Positions 44,965 to 56,617 of a stretch of 64,000 bases of DNA are shown piece after piece (position 1 is the first letter of the stretch; each line of letters opens with the position of its first letter). The notes below the pieces were generated by a model that saw only the letters and a program-made list of their open reading frames with translations, searched no databases and was not told where the DNA came from. The stretch is taken from NCBI GenBank assembly GCA_023078685.1, contig JALGAS010000001.1, forward strand, positions 2,294,001 to 2,358,000, written 5' to 3'. The position numbers and the translations under genes were made by a program. The DNA comes from Neopestalotiopsis rosae (lineage: Eukaryota > Ascomycota > Sordariomycetes > Amphisphaeriales > Sporocadaceae).

Positions 44965-45725
44965 AATACGTCTCTTTTTTGGATCAATGTGACTAGGATC
45001 ATTATTTACAACCGATGGCTAGAATTGGATGTTGCACGTCGAGCGACGAGAACAGATCGGTAAGAGGAGGAACTGGGCTCTGCCGTTGTATATAATATTG
45101 ACTCGAACGGATCAAAGCCTCAGAAAGGCTATGAAATCGATACACGCAGGCTGATAGATATCTATAACGTCCAATGGCAACGCGCGTTGAGTTAGCGACT
45201 AGAACATGGACCTTCCTGGAAACCAGGGTATACACCACCACAATTGCATGCTCTACCCATACATCCATGTCTCGAGATTTTATCGAGCCCTCTATTTCAT
45301 TGCAGTCCGCGTCGAATTCAAGTAAGCCGGGCGAAGGCTTCCACAATGAGACTCTTGTCCCAGTGTCGAGTCTAGTACAGACAAACCCCTCGACAACGTC
45401 AACTTCAAATGCTTCCTTCACGTATCACTTAATTACGCCTGTACCTACATCCGTATCGAGAGGGACTTCTTCTTCTAAGAGGACCATGGGGAAAATGGTT
45501 TTAGTCTTTGGTGCAGTATTGAATTTGGTTTTGTATCTATTCTGATCTCCTGATTATTGTACACTAGCACTTTTATCAGGCCAGCAAGGCAATTCTTCTG
45601 GTCTCTTGACGGTGTGTATATTGACTGCAGAGAATAAGCAGTGCGCAGAGATAAATCCCTTCGCGTGTTGTGTGATACTTCTAGGCTATCAACCTTATTT
45701 TAGCATATTTATGTATGTCGTCGTA
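44965..45725. repeat. Duplicated block, copy 1
   Basis: About 760 bases match 59100-59857 in the same orientation at high but imperfect identity, from TCTTTTTTGGATCAATGTGAC to TTAGCATATTTATGTATGTCGTCG. Copy 2 lacks 15 bases present here near 45263-45285. A third, 80-base piece is at 60262-60342. Confidence 0.85.
45174..45545 (+). CDS. Possible Ser/Thr-rich protein with hydrophobic C-tail, 123 aa
   Basis: Within duplicated block copy 1. The frame is rich in Ser/Thr with N-glycosylation sites (NETL, NASF) and ends with a hydrophobic stretch (MVLVFGAVLNLVLYLF), like the 3' end of a GPI-type wall protein, but it has no signal peptide at this ATG. In copy 2 the sixth codon after the same ATG is TAA. 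It may be the decayed end of a wall-protein gene. The opposite strand is also open, without an ATG. Confidence 0.3.
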   Translation: MATRVELATRTWTFLETRVYTTTIACSTHTSMSRDFIEPSISLQSASNSSKPGEGFHNETLVPVSSLVQTNPSTTSTSNASFTYHLITPVPTSVSRGTSSSKRTMGKMVLVFGAVLNLVLYLF

Positions 45726-46305
45726 AATTCTCAAAGCGGTGAATAGTTGTGGAAGGATATTGATAAAGCAATGTACTAGGGTCCAAAAATATCGAAGCCA
45801 TAATGATCTCAACTTTTCTCGAATTTTACTGCTTATTTAGGTTTTCAGGGATCGCATCAGATTTCTACAATGCGTGAAATGATTCAATAATTGACAGTTG
45901 CTGTAAACGACAGGGACAGCATTCGAAATCCGTGTCAAGAGTACACAACACTGTCTGCTAATCCAGGTCCGATCTTGCAAATAGAGACACTTGGCCGTGC
46001 GGCGTGAACTCGACGTCCATCGCTCTTTCTAATATTTCAAGTCACAGCGCCACCTTACGAAGCGGGGATTTCACTCGCAATCCATGTACTCATATATATG
46101 CTTTGAAGGTACTGAGCATCATGTGGATCCCAGCAACTCATCGATCGCATTATGAGATCCTGTCATGGATTGTACGAGAGCTACCACTAGAGGCTACTTC
46201 CGACTTAGATTATACTTGCCACCGTTTTCAATCCTTGGTGAGAGAAACCATCTGTGCGAAGTATCTTCTGAGGTAGGCTCTGGCTGGTCAGCTTTTCAGG
46301 CTACT
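45726..46305. other. Intergenic
   Basis: Nothing supported; the 90-residue frame at 46004 has no recognisable features. Confidence 0.45.
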
Positions 46306-48078
46306 TTATATCCAGCCCAGACTATTTTGGGAAAGTGCTGGCCGTGAGATGTTGGGAGTTTTATTAGAATCTTTCCATCGACTGCCCTTGTGAGTACGTT
46401 GGTTCGTCATCGAAGTATGTCCCTGGAATACAGCGAAAACGTTCCGGTGGATGGGCCCACGGCTACTTGCGGCAGGGTCGATTGCTCCCCGCATAGTCGA
46501 CGAGTCAGTGGCACGCAAGTTCGTGAGCGACCGTTTCTTCTTCAACCGGTAGCGTCGGGCAGCGACAATCGACAATCCACCACACGCACCTACAAGAGAC
46601 ACAGCAGCCATAACGATACCAACGGTCCTTCTTCTCTCTGCACTCGTTTGATTATTTGTCGTGTCTATGGTTGGCTCGCTCGTAGCTTCAACGGAGCCAG
46701 AAGTGGCTTTCGTGGATGTCACCAGGACCTGGGGGCTACTGTGGGACGAGCGGAAGCCCTGCGCTTGATCCACACTTGATGTATCAGTTTTCGTGTTTTC
46801 GGCACAGCATTCCGTCACTGCAGTGGAAGTTGTAGCATGCTCGGTCGAGATCCCTGTCCGCAGCATACCGCCAGTTACGAAGATACTGGACAGAGAAGCC
46901 GTGAGACTGTCTGTGGTCTCTGTCTCCCACAGCCCCCAACCGCCAAGATCTGCTACCGGAGTGATATTCGCGTCGGCAACATAATCGGTACCATCATTTT
47001 GCGTATGCTCTGGACTGAACGCTGAAAATGAAGGTTGCGCAACATCCATGAGCACAGTGCTCGCGCTAGTGACCGTATTGCTATATTGCAGTCCGAAACT
47101 TTTCATCATTGTTTTCGTTCCGGCATCAACTGTGCTTTTTGAAAACACATCATATGCAGAAGCGTCTTTGAATGGCGAAAATACAACAGTCTCGTGTGAA
47201 GCAGAAATGGCTGCGACTTCAGATAGGTCGGCAAGAAATGGTGAAAGAGCTCCAGTTGATGCATCAGTTTCTATGATTTGCAACGAGGTGGCGGACATCT
47301 TATTCGATGATTCAATGACGTATACCTCGCTCACAGACAAATTATTGAGTTGAGGTAGAATAGAGCTTGTTTCTCCCGTGCCTGAAACGGTCCCTTCTAC
47401 TGACGATTGTACATCCGATTGTTGTTTGAGAATTCCAGTCATTTGTACTCGCAGTGTCGAGGTTACGTCGTCCTGAACCACAACTGAGGATGTCGCAAAC
47501 AATGTTGGGACTGAAGGCGTTTCTCCCGTTAGCGTGGTTATGCCAAGAGTGCTGCTAGATGCTCTGAACGGCCTATCAGACACAATGAATGTGGAATCAG
47601 TTTTAACAGTTGCCAGGAAGGACCAATTATGATTTGTTGTAGTCGCTGAGGGCGCTGCGTGAGATAATCTTGCCATGCTCGAAGTTTGTATCTTAGTGCT
47701 AGTGCTACCTTTATCATCGGCAGAGCCGATATCGGATCGTGAAGTCCAAATGTCAGCGTTTGGCGGAGATGAAGTCCAGTTCCCGGGTTGAGTGCTTCCA
47801 AGGAGAGAAGAATATCGCGATGCAATTGTCATGTAGTTGTTTACAAAGTCGGCAGAGGACGAGTCAAGCGGGAAGGTTGCGATGCTGGATTCCCGGAAAG
47901 CTGTCGAACCTTCGTGGAAGAGTTCAAGTGGCTGAAGAGGCCTCCGCGTCGAGTTTGAATCGCCGCTGACTGGATTGCTAGGGAGGCCTGTGGTATTTGT
48001 AGGGACTCGATCAACACTACGTTCACAGAGAGCCTCATGTACCAGCAGTATCACGGCTACCATAGTCCGTTTTGCCAT
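46306..48078 (-). CDS. Mucin-like single-pass cell-surface protein, 590 aa
   Basis: I start at the ATG at 48078 because it opens a signal peptide (MAKRTMVAVILLVHEALC); the frame extends 25 codons further only to a TTG. A Ser/Thr-rich ectodomain of about 450 residues with many N-x-S/T sites is followed by one membrane span (TVGIVMAAVSLVGACGG to IVAA), an immediately basic stop-transfer stretch (RRYRLKKKRS) and a cytoplasmic tail of about 90 residues. This is the layout of fungal wall-stress sensors of the Wsc/Mid2 type, but no WSC domain or Cys cluster is present, so only the topology is supported. A role at the plasma membrane or wall is inferred. Confidence 0.75.
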   Translation of the reverse strand: MAKRTMVAVILLVHEALCERSVDRVPTNTTGLPSNPVSGDSNSTRRPLQPLELFHEGSTAFRESSIATFPLDSSSADFVNNYMTIASRYSSLLGSTQPGNWTSSPPNADIWTSRSDIGSADDKGSTSTKIQTSSMARLSHAAPSATTTNHNWSFLATVKTDSTFIVSDRPFRASSSTLGITTLTGETPSVPTLFATSSVVVQDDVTSTLRVQMTGILKQQSDVQSSVEGTVSGTGETSSILPQLNNLSVSEVYVIESSNKMSATSLQIIETDASTGALSPFLADLSEVAAISASHETVVFSPFKDASAYDVFSKSTVDAGTKTMMKSFGLQYSNTVTSASTVLMDVAQPSFSAFSPEHTQNDGTDYVADANITPVADLGGWGLWETETTDSLTASLSSIFVTGGMLRTGISTEHATTSTAVTECCAENTKTDTSSVDQAQGFRSSHSSPQVLVTSTKATSGSVEATSEPTIDTTNNQTSAERRRTVGIVMAAVSLVGACGGLSIVAARRYRLKKKRSLTNLRATDSSTMRGAIDPAASSRGPIHRNVFAVFQGHTSMTNQRTHKGSRWKDSNKTPNISRPALSQNSLGWI

Positions 48079-48928
48079 ATCGATGCTATACGGCGCTGAT
48101 AGGCACGATGTAGGCTTGCGCTGTAGAATCGCCGGGAGGTATGGAACGCTCAAACGAGCGCATTGAGGAATCGCTGAGCCGGTTCTAGGGATTTACTCGT
48201 AAGTTGCGTTTCTGGTGTATTTATTCCGTGATATGTGGTAACCGAGGGTCAAGAAATGGATCAATATTGTTTCTATGTACTACGTACGTATCCAAATGAA
48301 AGGCCCTAAAGTGCATGATTGAGTGTCAGGTACCATATTAGGTACTGTACCTGTATGATAGTGCTGGGCCACAACTTTTCGATCTCAGCAATCAGATTTG
48401 ACACATGATGAGCAAGTGTCCTAAAACGGATTTCACTGCCATTTCTGCCATTTTTGGCAGCTCTGAATATTGACTTAACGCAAGAATTCTGGGAGAATGA
48501 TCCATTGCGGATGTATTGAGATCTAAAAGTCGGGTTCTTTGGGGTTCGGCACGTTCGAGCATCTATATAGTGTATCATGTTCCTTGTCCAGACAGATCGC
48601 ACTGTTATACTTACATACAGTTGAAGAAAACGGCTTCCGCTTTTGCGGGGAAGAATTTACTTTCACAGCAGCCAATTTTGGAGCTTTAGGCTGACACAGT
48701 CCCAGCTGACATTTGTATGTGGGACTGTACGAATCAGGTACCTGATATGTACCATGGTTTTGCTTGTAGAATCAGACTCGAGATCCAAGAGGAGACAAAT
48801 AGATCCGCTTCAAATGATATGGTTCCCACGCGACAACCCAAGCTCCCTCGAAAGTCGAAACATTTATAAGTTGTACTCATCCACATGTTGGGGAGAAAGA
48901 TTACATGAAGATCAAAGCATTACACAGC
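48079..48928. other. Divergent intergenic region
   Basis: Promoters of the divergent genes at 48078 and 48929. Short frames on both strands have no support. GGTACCTGATATGTACCATGG near 48737 is partly palindromic. Confidence 0.4.
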
Positions 48929-49207
48929 ATGGCTCCTACCAGGCCTAGTAACCATCGCCCAGCAGTGGCACGTCTTTGTCCTCGGAATGCGAAGAAAAAG
49001 TTAACGACTCACCCCCGTCTTACTGATAAGGAGAAGGAAGAGATCGAGCAGAGGATGCTAGGGACAGACAAGGACAGACTGGCAGAGCTCATGGGAAGAA
49101 TGGTGCTTGACAGCGGTTCAGGAGATGCTGCAGCAGAAACTGCAAGGACCGTGCGTATCAAGCCACAAGATCTTAACATTTTGTATCTTACAAATTCGCA
49201 GGCCTGA
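48929..49207 (+). CDS. Small basic protein, 92 aa
   Basis: ATG in good context (CAGCATGGCTCC); an in-frame ATG eight codons upstream is weaker. The N-terminal 35 residues are basic (RPAVARLCPRNAKKKL), followed by an amphipathic charged helix (LTDKEKEEIEQRMLGTDKDR, LAELMGRMV). No membrane segment. Family not recognised. Confidence 0.45.
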   Translation: MAPTRPSNHRPAVARLCPRNAKKKLTTHPRLTDKEKEEIEQRMLGTDKDRLAELMGRMVLDSGSGDAAAETARTVRIKPQDLNILYLTNSQA

Positions 49208-50993
49208 ATAATTTTCAAAAAAGAAACAAAAACAAGGCAACAAGACTATCACACGACAACTTGTCGACCAATCAACAGTTGGCAACACTCGATCGATTAG
49301 TAGTTATTACATCTCGCTGGATCTTTCGGAATATCACTAAAAACACCCTTGTTTGTTACTGGGGAGATATATGCTGTGTCTTGTCGCTATAGATGAACAC
49401 TGTTGAGCCATGACTGGTGACTGTTGAGCATCAGTGGGTCTATTTCCGCGAAAAAAACTAGGTTGAAATGCGAATGCTTAGGTCGGACTGTTAGTTTTTA
49501 AAATATGCCACCCTTCGTATGCAATTATGACACGTCGGTGTACATGATCTTGTGCTCCGTAATGAACGATAAACCAGTCCTTCATTCTTATCATTGAATA
49601 CGCCGTGCGCCTATGTTCATAGCCATTACCTCATCAGAAGACATGTTTTTTCTAGAGCCGGACGCAGCCGGGTGCAGTTGTATTTTCGTTATCAAGGTCA
49701 AGATCATACAACTTACTAGTGAATACACTTTCTGCAATCTTTCATTAGAGAAAGGTTCATGATTGAAGGTGGTATTTCTTGTTGCAAGTGCTGCACACCT
49801 ATTGTTCCTCCATCTCTTATATAATTCGACCCTATTTAACTACCTGCCGGGGCTTGACCTCACATCCTGCTCTCCAGGTTCATAGATGTAGTCAGAGACA
49901 ACGCAAACCATTGCCAAACTTTCTACTGGGACTTTACAGGTTTTGCGGTGTTCCAACAACTAGGGAAAGATCTGTTTTGAGCCCTCCTGATTATTCGCCA
50001 TTTTAGTATCGAGTACGTTTCTGGCTCGCGGCTTTGAAAATATGGAAAGTTGACTTTCTAAACCGTGATATACGCTTCCCGACACAAGCGCTCCGCGAAT
50101 TGATCTCCGTCTGTCAGGTTCCGATTCCAAAGGGTCAATTGTAGGACATATCCAGTATCAGATACAACAGTATGAGCGCGACTGCCGATTTGTGGCTGGT
50201 TAAATTCAAGGCTTTTGTCATGTCATTTCATCTTCAGATTGGCGATGTCGGACGATCAACGAAGGGAAAAAAACAGAAAAAGGGTCCAGATTCGGTATTG
50301 AGCCTGAAGTGTTTCCATTCAAGGAGAGCAAGGGTCTGGCATACTCCCGGAGACATGTTAGTCATGAACAATTCCGTATTCGTCTCTGAGACAGCGGGCG
50401 GGCAAACTAGAATTCTGGATCGCTATCCACTGTGGTATGGAAAGGGCTTAACAACTTCAAATGTGGACTGATTGCATAAACTATTGTATACTGTGCTAAG
50501 TACTGAGTCTCCTTCCATCATGCTTTCGACTGTGCTACACTTGATATAAATGCTAGTTGGCTGCCCTAGGTACAGATAGCGAAATATTTTTAAGAAATCC
50601 CAAATCAACACATACATCTATACTACCGAAATGGCAGACAGAGCCACGCGCTATGCAGAACTTTATCAGCATATGTGAAGCTGTCAGCTTTCGAACCACA
50701 CACTCGACTTCTGTCACCTCAACGAGCGCGGAAGAATATGCGTAGACCCCTCATGAGAAGTTGGTATTCATCATCTGAGCTTCCTACTGTGTCTATAAGG
50801 TTAAATCAGCCCTGTCGTTGGTCTCATCACCGAACATTGACACAACGATGTCCTAATGTGACGACTTTTCTTTTTTCGCACAATCAATTTACGCGTCAGA
50901 GTCCTTGGCTCTGCTTGAAGCGGCAAGTCTGGGCGAATGGAAAGACTTTCGACTGTTATATTATCTTTGCGACTTTATCAAATCAGCACCCTT
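49208..50993. other. Gene-poor stretch
   Basis: No gene supported. It contains an 87-base fragment of the MADS-like gene at 50752-50838. The 99-residue frame at 50172 has ATG but no recognisable features. Confidence 0.4.
50752..50838 (-). pseudogene. Fragment of the MADS-like gene at 30079-30965
   Basis: TTGGTATTCATCATCTGAGC, CCTACTGTGTCTATAAGG and GGTCTCATCACCGAAC match 30373-30450, which spans intron 2 and the start of exon 3 of that gene. Because intron sequence is included, the copy came from DNA and not from mRNA. Confidence 0.75.
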
Positions 50994-53305
50994 TCAAGTG
51001 GTGTTAGTAAAGGACATCTTTTGTTTCTCTATGGAGGAACTGACCTTCTCCGCTACCGCATACACCACAGACTGAAGGTGTGCACTTGGTATCACTGGAA
51101 TAATACTGGAGTCAACGACACGCAAATTCTGAACCCCATAAACCTTTAGATCTGTACCGACAACCCCTCCGAGCTCTCGAGGCAACATAGCCAGCGTACC
51201 GCACGGGTGGCAACCATAGCCAATCTGGCTTCTGACAAGATCTTTCAATACCACTTGGTCGTCGGACATGAGGTTTTCGTCTAGGACTGGGTTCAAGTTC
51301 ATCATGGCAGATGTTCTCACGAGTTGTTGGTTCCATTGTAACCCCATCGACAGGGTATCTAGATCAAACGGATGTGCTCCGTAGCGAGGGTCAACCTCAA
51401 CGCCATCAAGAATGTCGCTAGATTTTGGATGGACGTAGCCACGAGAGAGAGGATGCTGCTGGGCGACTTGAATTGTTCCAATCGAGTCTGCCATAACTTC
51501 GATAGCACCTTGGGTCGGCGCACTCAACAACTGCAGAATTGCAGAATACTGAGCTTCGTATCCTCTGCGTAGCTGGTCTGTGTAGTCAGATGGTAAGTAG
51601 ACGCTGGCATTGTCAGTCGACAAATCTTGTAAGATAGATGGCCATGAGCTAGTGAGACGAGTCATCGGCAAGTAGCAAATTGCCTCCACGAGTGTTGCAG
51701 TGAGGGGCCCCGTTCTGTTGTCATAATACAAATCCCTCGCAAGCCGGAGTCTCTGTCCCGTCATTATTTTGGTGGTCAACAGTGTGGGAATGCTATCTAT
51801 TGGAATTGTCAATCCAAGTTATTAGCTGTGAAAGCACCAGCGGTAGTCCAAGGATGGCATACATTTGTAGGACGGGTCAATCATGGCATGATCTTGAAGG
51901 TTGTTTCCCACGCCTGGTGAGTCAACTATCAATGGAATTTCCAGCCTTCCCAGAGTGGCTGAAGGGCCAATGCCCGAAACTTGTAAGAGTGCTGGACTCC
52001 AGATGGCGCCAGCAGCCAAGATCACTTCTCGACGGGCTTTCGCGATATAAGTGAAGTTGCTGTCGTTTCGACCCACGAACTAAAAGAGACAGAGAAACCA
52101 AATTTCAGCGCCTGCGCTCCATCAGGGGAACATTTCAAGAGCGAACGGATGCTACTGACCGCAACTCCTGCTATCGTGACATGTGAATTGTTGGCCTGCT
52201 CGTTGAAAAGCAGCCGCGTGACAATCCTCTCCGTGGCAAGGTAAAGGTTGCGTCTGTTTATGGATCCCCTCAAATAAGCAGTCCTAGCATCGTAGCGAGA
52301 CTGATTCGACGGCGACAGGCTAAATGGAGGGACGGTTGTTCCCACATTAGCGCCAGACGACACATTATTATTGTAGTCGATGCCAAGCTCTTCGTTGGCC
52401 GCGATGAAGTTGCCTGTCTACATCATGAGCGATTGGTCTCTTCAACATTGGTTTGATCGAGAAAGGCCGTGTTGCTCCTCACTGAATTGACTGTATATAT
52501 AGTTGGGGTAGGCAAGCTTCACCGCCCCGTCGGACCCGTACGCGTAACCGCTTTTGTCGCTGGATGCATTTGACCATCCACAATCACCCAAGTTATCGGT
52601 GAAGGATTCGACCTGCCGTGCATGATATCAGCTGCTTGTTCCTTCTCAACTGCGACAAACCGCAAAAGTAAAGCAATAGCAATAGAAAGTCAACCTTTTG
52701 GAAATAAGGAATCATATCGTCCCACCCCCAGCCATCATTGCCGAGATCTCTCCACGTGTCGTAGTCAGCACGGGTCCCACGTGTCCATATCATCCCATTG
52801 AGAACCGTCCCACCACCCACCACATGGCCTTGGCTGAGCCTCCTTGGCTGATTATCAAGATAATTCTGCGCAACCGTGCTGATGTTCCAGTCATATTTTG
52901 ACCCTACGGTGGCACCGATCCTGGATGGGAGAACGACCGCCTCTTCTCGAGAGTCCCTAGGCAGAAGTTAGCTATCGAATGTGCCATTTGCAAACGATCA
53001 TCACACATCTGGCCTGCTTCAAGTAGTAGAACCGTTACTAGAAGATGAACATTAGTATTTGCCAAATTCAACTCTTGGGACGTTTCCTCCGCTTCCTCTG
53101 ATCTGTGCTCTGAGGCATATTCACCATCTCTGTTCTCAGTCAGCCGGTTTGCCACGACCAGGCCGGCCGGCCCAGCACCAACTACAATATAGTCATAGGT
53201 CGAGGGCAAACTGGAGATATCTGTTGCGGAGTCAAGCAATCTACCCCATGATAGCCGTGGAAGAAAGAATATCAAAAGAAAAAGGTGGCAATTGATGAAC
53301 AGCAT
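50994..53305 (-). CDS. GMC family FAD oxidoreductase, seven exons, 625 aa
   Basis: Exons 53305-53125, 53037-53007, 52956-52695, 52612-52483, 52413-52160, 52079-51863 and 51796-50994; introns 50-87 nt. Joins keep frame and total 626 codons. MLFINCHLFLLIFFLP is a signal peptide, so the enzyme is probably secreted or lumenal. The FAD-binding motif is YDYIVVGAGPAGLVVANRL, the GMC signatures GGGTVLNGMIWTRGTRADYD and GAIWSPALLQVSGIGP, and the catalytic region CHPCGTLAMLPRELGGVVG, with the second active-site His in SAHLQSVVYAVAE. The family oxidises alcohols, sugars or secondary-metabolite intermediates with FAD; the substrate cannot be read from sequence. No biosynthetic core gene is near. The start skips a longer upstream frame that begins from a later ATG-like codon. 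Confidence 0.9.
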
Positions 53306-55783
53306 TTCAGAGCAAGGGAAATTATGTTGAGATGCTGTCCAAGGGAGAACAGAACAGTATAGTGGATCAGAAGCTGTGACCTCCTGGTACGTATGAAAGC
53401 AAAGGCTGGTCACTCCACATGAGCTATTCTTTCCCTTGGCCCATAGATGATCCGTTTTTAGCTGCAAAGCTTCCAATGACGGAGAAGATCGTGCTGCAGA
53501 GCATATTGTGGATCTCAGATGTTGAAAAGCATATTCCAGTCCAAGTCAAATTTTAGACGTCGACTCGTCGCATTCCGTGCGGTTTTGCTTAGCCCCCTTC
53601 AAGCTGTCCACTAATTGACCTTGAAGTGCCGTTTCAAGAAGTAATGGAGCAAACTACGATCGAAGACCATTATAGGATGTTCAAGATCCAGACTAAGCGC
53701 GGTCCAAAAAGCTTTTTCTGTCTTCTGAAGCCTTAAAAAGCTGAAAGGATCTGACCAGTATACAGAGACTATCAAAATCGGATTCTTGTCTTTTGTCTCT
53801 CTTCTCGTCTCTGAGCACGGACGATCCATATTCTGCGCCGACCTATATGTACCGTGACCAGACCCACTTAGTACTGCCATAAATGAGTACTTCAGTCAGC
53901 CAAAATCGGCTCTGGTCAACAAGCAATTCTCTACTTTCAGCCTAAGTGCCACTGGCTTGCCGTATCGGACCCCAGCGGCAGCTTTTCGGATCCTGGTCAT
54001 CAAAGTGACCCATGCATCGCCAGCAGATGAATACGACATAGTTATCGAGACGCACGATTCATGTTCCCAGGACCAGGCGATGAACGGATTAGTACTTGCT
54101 TGTTGCAGACGCCGGGAAGGTCTCCTCGCTGATAGATGAGCTAGAGACATGTCTAGGACTACCGCCATGGAACAATACATTGAACAAGGTTGGAGAAAGA
54201 GGCAGACAACGATCGAAGCAGGCATTGAAAAATGATCCAGCTCTTCCGTCTTCCGTCAAGTGTGCTCGCTCGCTTATGCTTCTTCTAAGTCGGAATGTAG
54301 TCCGGGTGTTTATTGCAATGGACCCAAAGCGTACCGACCGCTCGACGAAAAAGCAGGACATGGAGCTATTGCTCTCTTATGTGGAGCCACAACGATCTTC
54401 CGGGCTCGGTTCTGCAGGGACGCGTTTGTCCTTATTTACAAGTACGGAAGGAATCACGTTGGCCATCGTCAAAGTTGGTCAACTTTGCGACAGCCCCAGG
54501 CCATTCTGCTTATCGCCGATTCGCGCCGCGTGTACGGAGTGGCTTTCCGGGGCAACCCTGCACCATTTCATCACAGGAAGGTCAATTTCGTACCAACATG
54601 GCTTGCGTTAGAAAACTCCAGCCTGAAGTTCCCAGCCCAATTTATGGCGCTAGAGGAGGTATTTTGATGCCAAAACGTCAACGAAGATGATTAGTATATG
54701 CGAGGAACTCCCCGGTGAAGAGCTTGGCCTTGAACGTGAGAAGCTGGGGATGGAACGGTTGTGTCCATGCTCATTGACTCAGTCTATTTACGATCGTGCA
54801 TGCCCTTCGTTTGTGATACAAACCGACTACTGATCAATAGCGATTGCCCACCATGAAGATAACGTGTTGGCGTCCGAAACCTTCGCCTCGGCTGTTATTT
54901 TCTTACTTTGCAAATAAAGAATGCGAGGATGTACTGCAAACCCTTGCGGCGACTCTTAGGTTTGTAATCAATTACCGTCTTACCTAACGTCCGCTTCATC
55001 CCATTATCACCCGATTGCCCAAAGCTTTAATTTGGAACTATTGGGATCACCTCTGTCGCTTTCTTCCGATTTATCCTCAGCGAAAGTCGCTCGAATGCCT
55101 TTTTGTCTAGCCGTCTGCTTCCGAGCCGTGCGGTGCAAAGGTACCAAAGAAATCCTTATGCAAAAGCATGAGGTAAGCGAGAAGGGGAAACGGGAAGGTT
55201 CGCTTGGGCGGCTGAGCACCACGGCATGAGCTGAGTCGTATGATGTGGCAGCATTAATCCATCCCTTCCCGCCTGGTCCGTTTACGCCGGTAAAGAAAGC
55301 AATGTCTTAAATATCCGTGAAGGGTGGGGGGACGGAGAAGAATTGAGAATGTAGAGTATGAGCTAAGTAAATAGGATGGAGATGAGTCTGCTAAAATACG
55401 GCTTCCTAATTTACTAATTGATGCAATAATGAATTGAGAATTACCATTATCGTTCTCGCTGTTGACGTCGGCTATGTCTCCCTACTGCTGTCTTTCCTGA
55501 GCCTAAATATAACTCTGCCTAAGATCTCAGGACAGGAAGCATAAGTACGATATCATCTCGCACTCCAGAAACAGCACTAGGTTCGTCGCTGGGAACTTTA
55601 AGTTGAACCTAGAATTGCACGCCTTTAAGTTAAGCACTGGAATTGCTAATCAGTTATCGTAGGTTCCCGCTTATATATCTTCGCCCAATGCTTCTCTCAA
55701 GAAAAGAAGTCATGAGATGGCATGGTGTTCAATCTTCCTCTGATTATATTGAACCCTCGAGGTTCCACTCGACTATAACGACA
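53306..55783. other. Repeat-bearing intergenic region
   Basis: Contains a repeat Y copy at 53770-53945 and a segment near 54100-54230 resembling 27850-27975 (GGACT(A/G)CC(G/A)C then GGAACAA and GGAGAAA-AGGCAGACA). Three overlapping plus-strand frames at 54096-54690 exclude each other and have no motif. Confidence 0.4.
53770..53945 (+). repeat. Dispersed repeat Y, distant copy
   Basis: TTTGTCTCTCTTCTCGTCTC, GAGCACGGACGATCCATAT, CAGACCCACTTAGTACTG and CAGCCAAAATCGGCTCTGG match 27085-27260 in order. Confidence 0.8.
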
Positions 55784-56617
55784 ATGACTTCTGTCGTCCA
55801 TATCAAGGAGATCGATACTGAAAAAAGTGTCACGACTATTACGGCATCACTCCAAAACACCAGCATTGAAGAGAACACAGTTTACGAGTTCATCGACACT
55901 CCTGTGAAACTGGCCTCGGTTCTAGACTCCATTAACGGCTTGCCAAGCTGCCCGCCATCTCTGTACATCGATTTGGAGGGAGAAAATCTTTGCAGACATG
56001 GCACTATTTCCATCATGCAGCTCTTCATTCTCCCTACCGAACAAGCTTATCTAATTGACATCCATACACTCGGGGAGACTGCCTTCATCACCGCCAGCAC
56101 GAACGGCTCAACGCTGAAAGATATTCTAGAATCCAACGATATCCACAAAGTATTCTTCGATGTCAGGAATGACTCCGACGCATTATACAGCCTATACAAC
56201 ATCAGCCTGCGAGGTGTCCAGGATCTACAATTGATGGAGTTGGCGACTAGACTTTTGGCTCCAAGATTTGTCAACGGCCTGGCTAAGTGCATTGAGAAAG
56301 ACTTGAAGCTTCCTACCAAGGAGCAGGCTGCCTGGAAAGATGCCAAAGAGAAGGGTGTGAGACTTTTCGCTCCGGAGCGTGGCGGTAGCTACGCAGTATT
56401 CAACCAGCGTCCACTCTCTGAGGAAATCAAGCTTTACTGCATCCAGGACGTCAAATTCCTACCACGGCTGTGGTTGCATTATGACAAACTGCTTACGAGC
56501 CAGAAAAGAGAGAAAATACTTGCCTTCTCTTCACAAAGGATTACAGAATCCCAGTCTCGGGGATATAAGCCTCATGGGAGGCAAAAGGCTTTGATTCCTG
56601 GTGGTTGGTTAGTGTAG
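55784..56617 (+). CDS. 3'-5' exonuclease-domain protein (RNase D/EXD1-like), 277 aa
   Basis: I start at the ATG at 55784, directly before the domain; an in-frame ATG at 55688 would add 32 residues and the frame has no other start. The DEDDy exonuclease residues are present: YIDLEGENL (Asp63, Glu65), FFDVRNDSDAL (Asp126) and YCIQDV (Tyr218, Asp222). RHGTISIMQL and YLIDIHTLG fit the EXD1-like branch. Such proteins trim RNA or DNA 3' ends or act as RNA-binding scaffolds; the complete motif set suggests activity. A 3' fragment of the gene lies inverted at 60540-60920. Confidence 0.85.
   Translation: MTSVVHIKEIDTEKSVTTITASLQNTSIEENTVYEFIDTPVKLASVLDSINGLPSCPPSLYIDLEGENLCRHGTISIMQLFILPTEQAYLIDIHTLGETAFITASTNGSTLKDILESNDIHKVFFDVRNDSDALYSLYNISLRGVQDLQLMELATRLLAPRFVNGLAKCIEKDLKLPTKEQAAWKDAKEKGVRLFAPERGGSYAVFNQRPLSEEIKLYCIQDVKFLPRLWLHYDKLLTSQKREKILAFSSQRITESQSRGYKPHGRQKALIPGGWLV

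Noticed and set aside
45002..45421. Minus-strand frame conserved in both duplicated blocks
   Set aside because: It begins with GTG and its conservation follows from the duplication itself.
48079..48153. 25-codon N-terminal extension of the mucin-like protein
   Set aside because: It starts at TTG and would bury the signal peptide that begins at the ATG at 48078.
54096..54690. Three overlapping plus-strand frames of 125-171 codons
   Set aside because: They overlap in different frames, lack motifs and lie in dispersed-repeat sequence.
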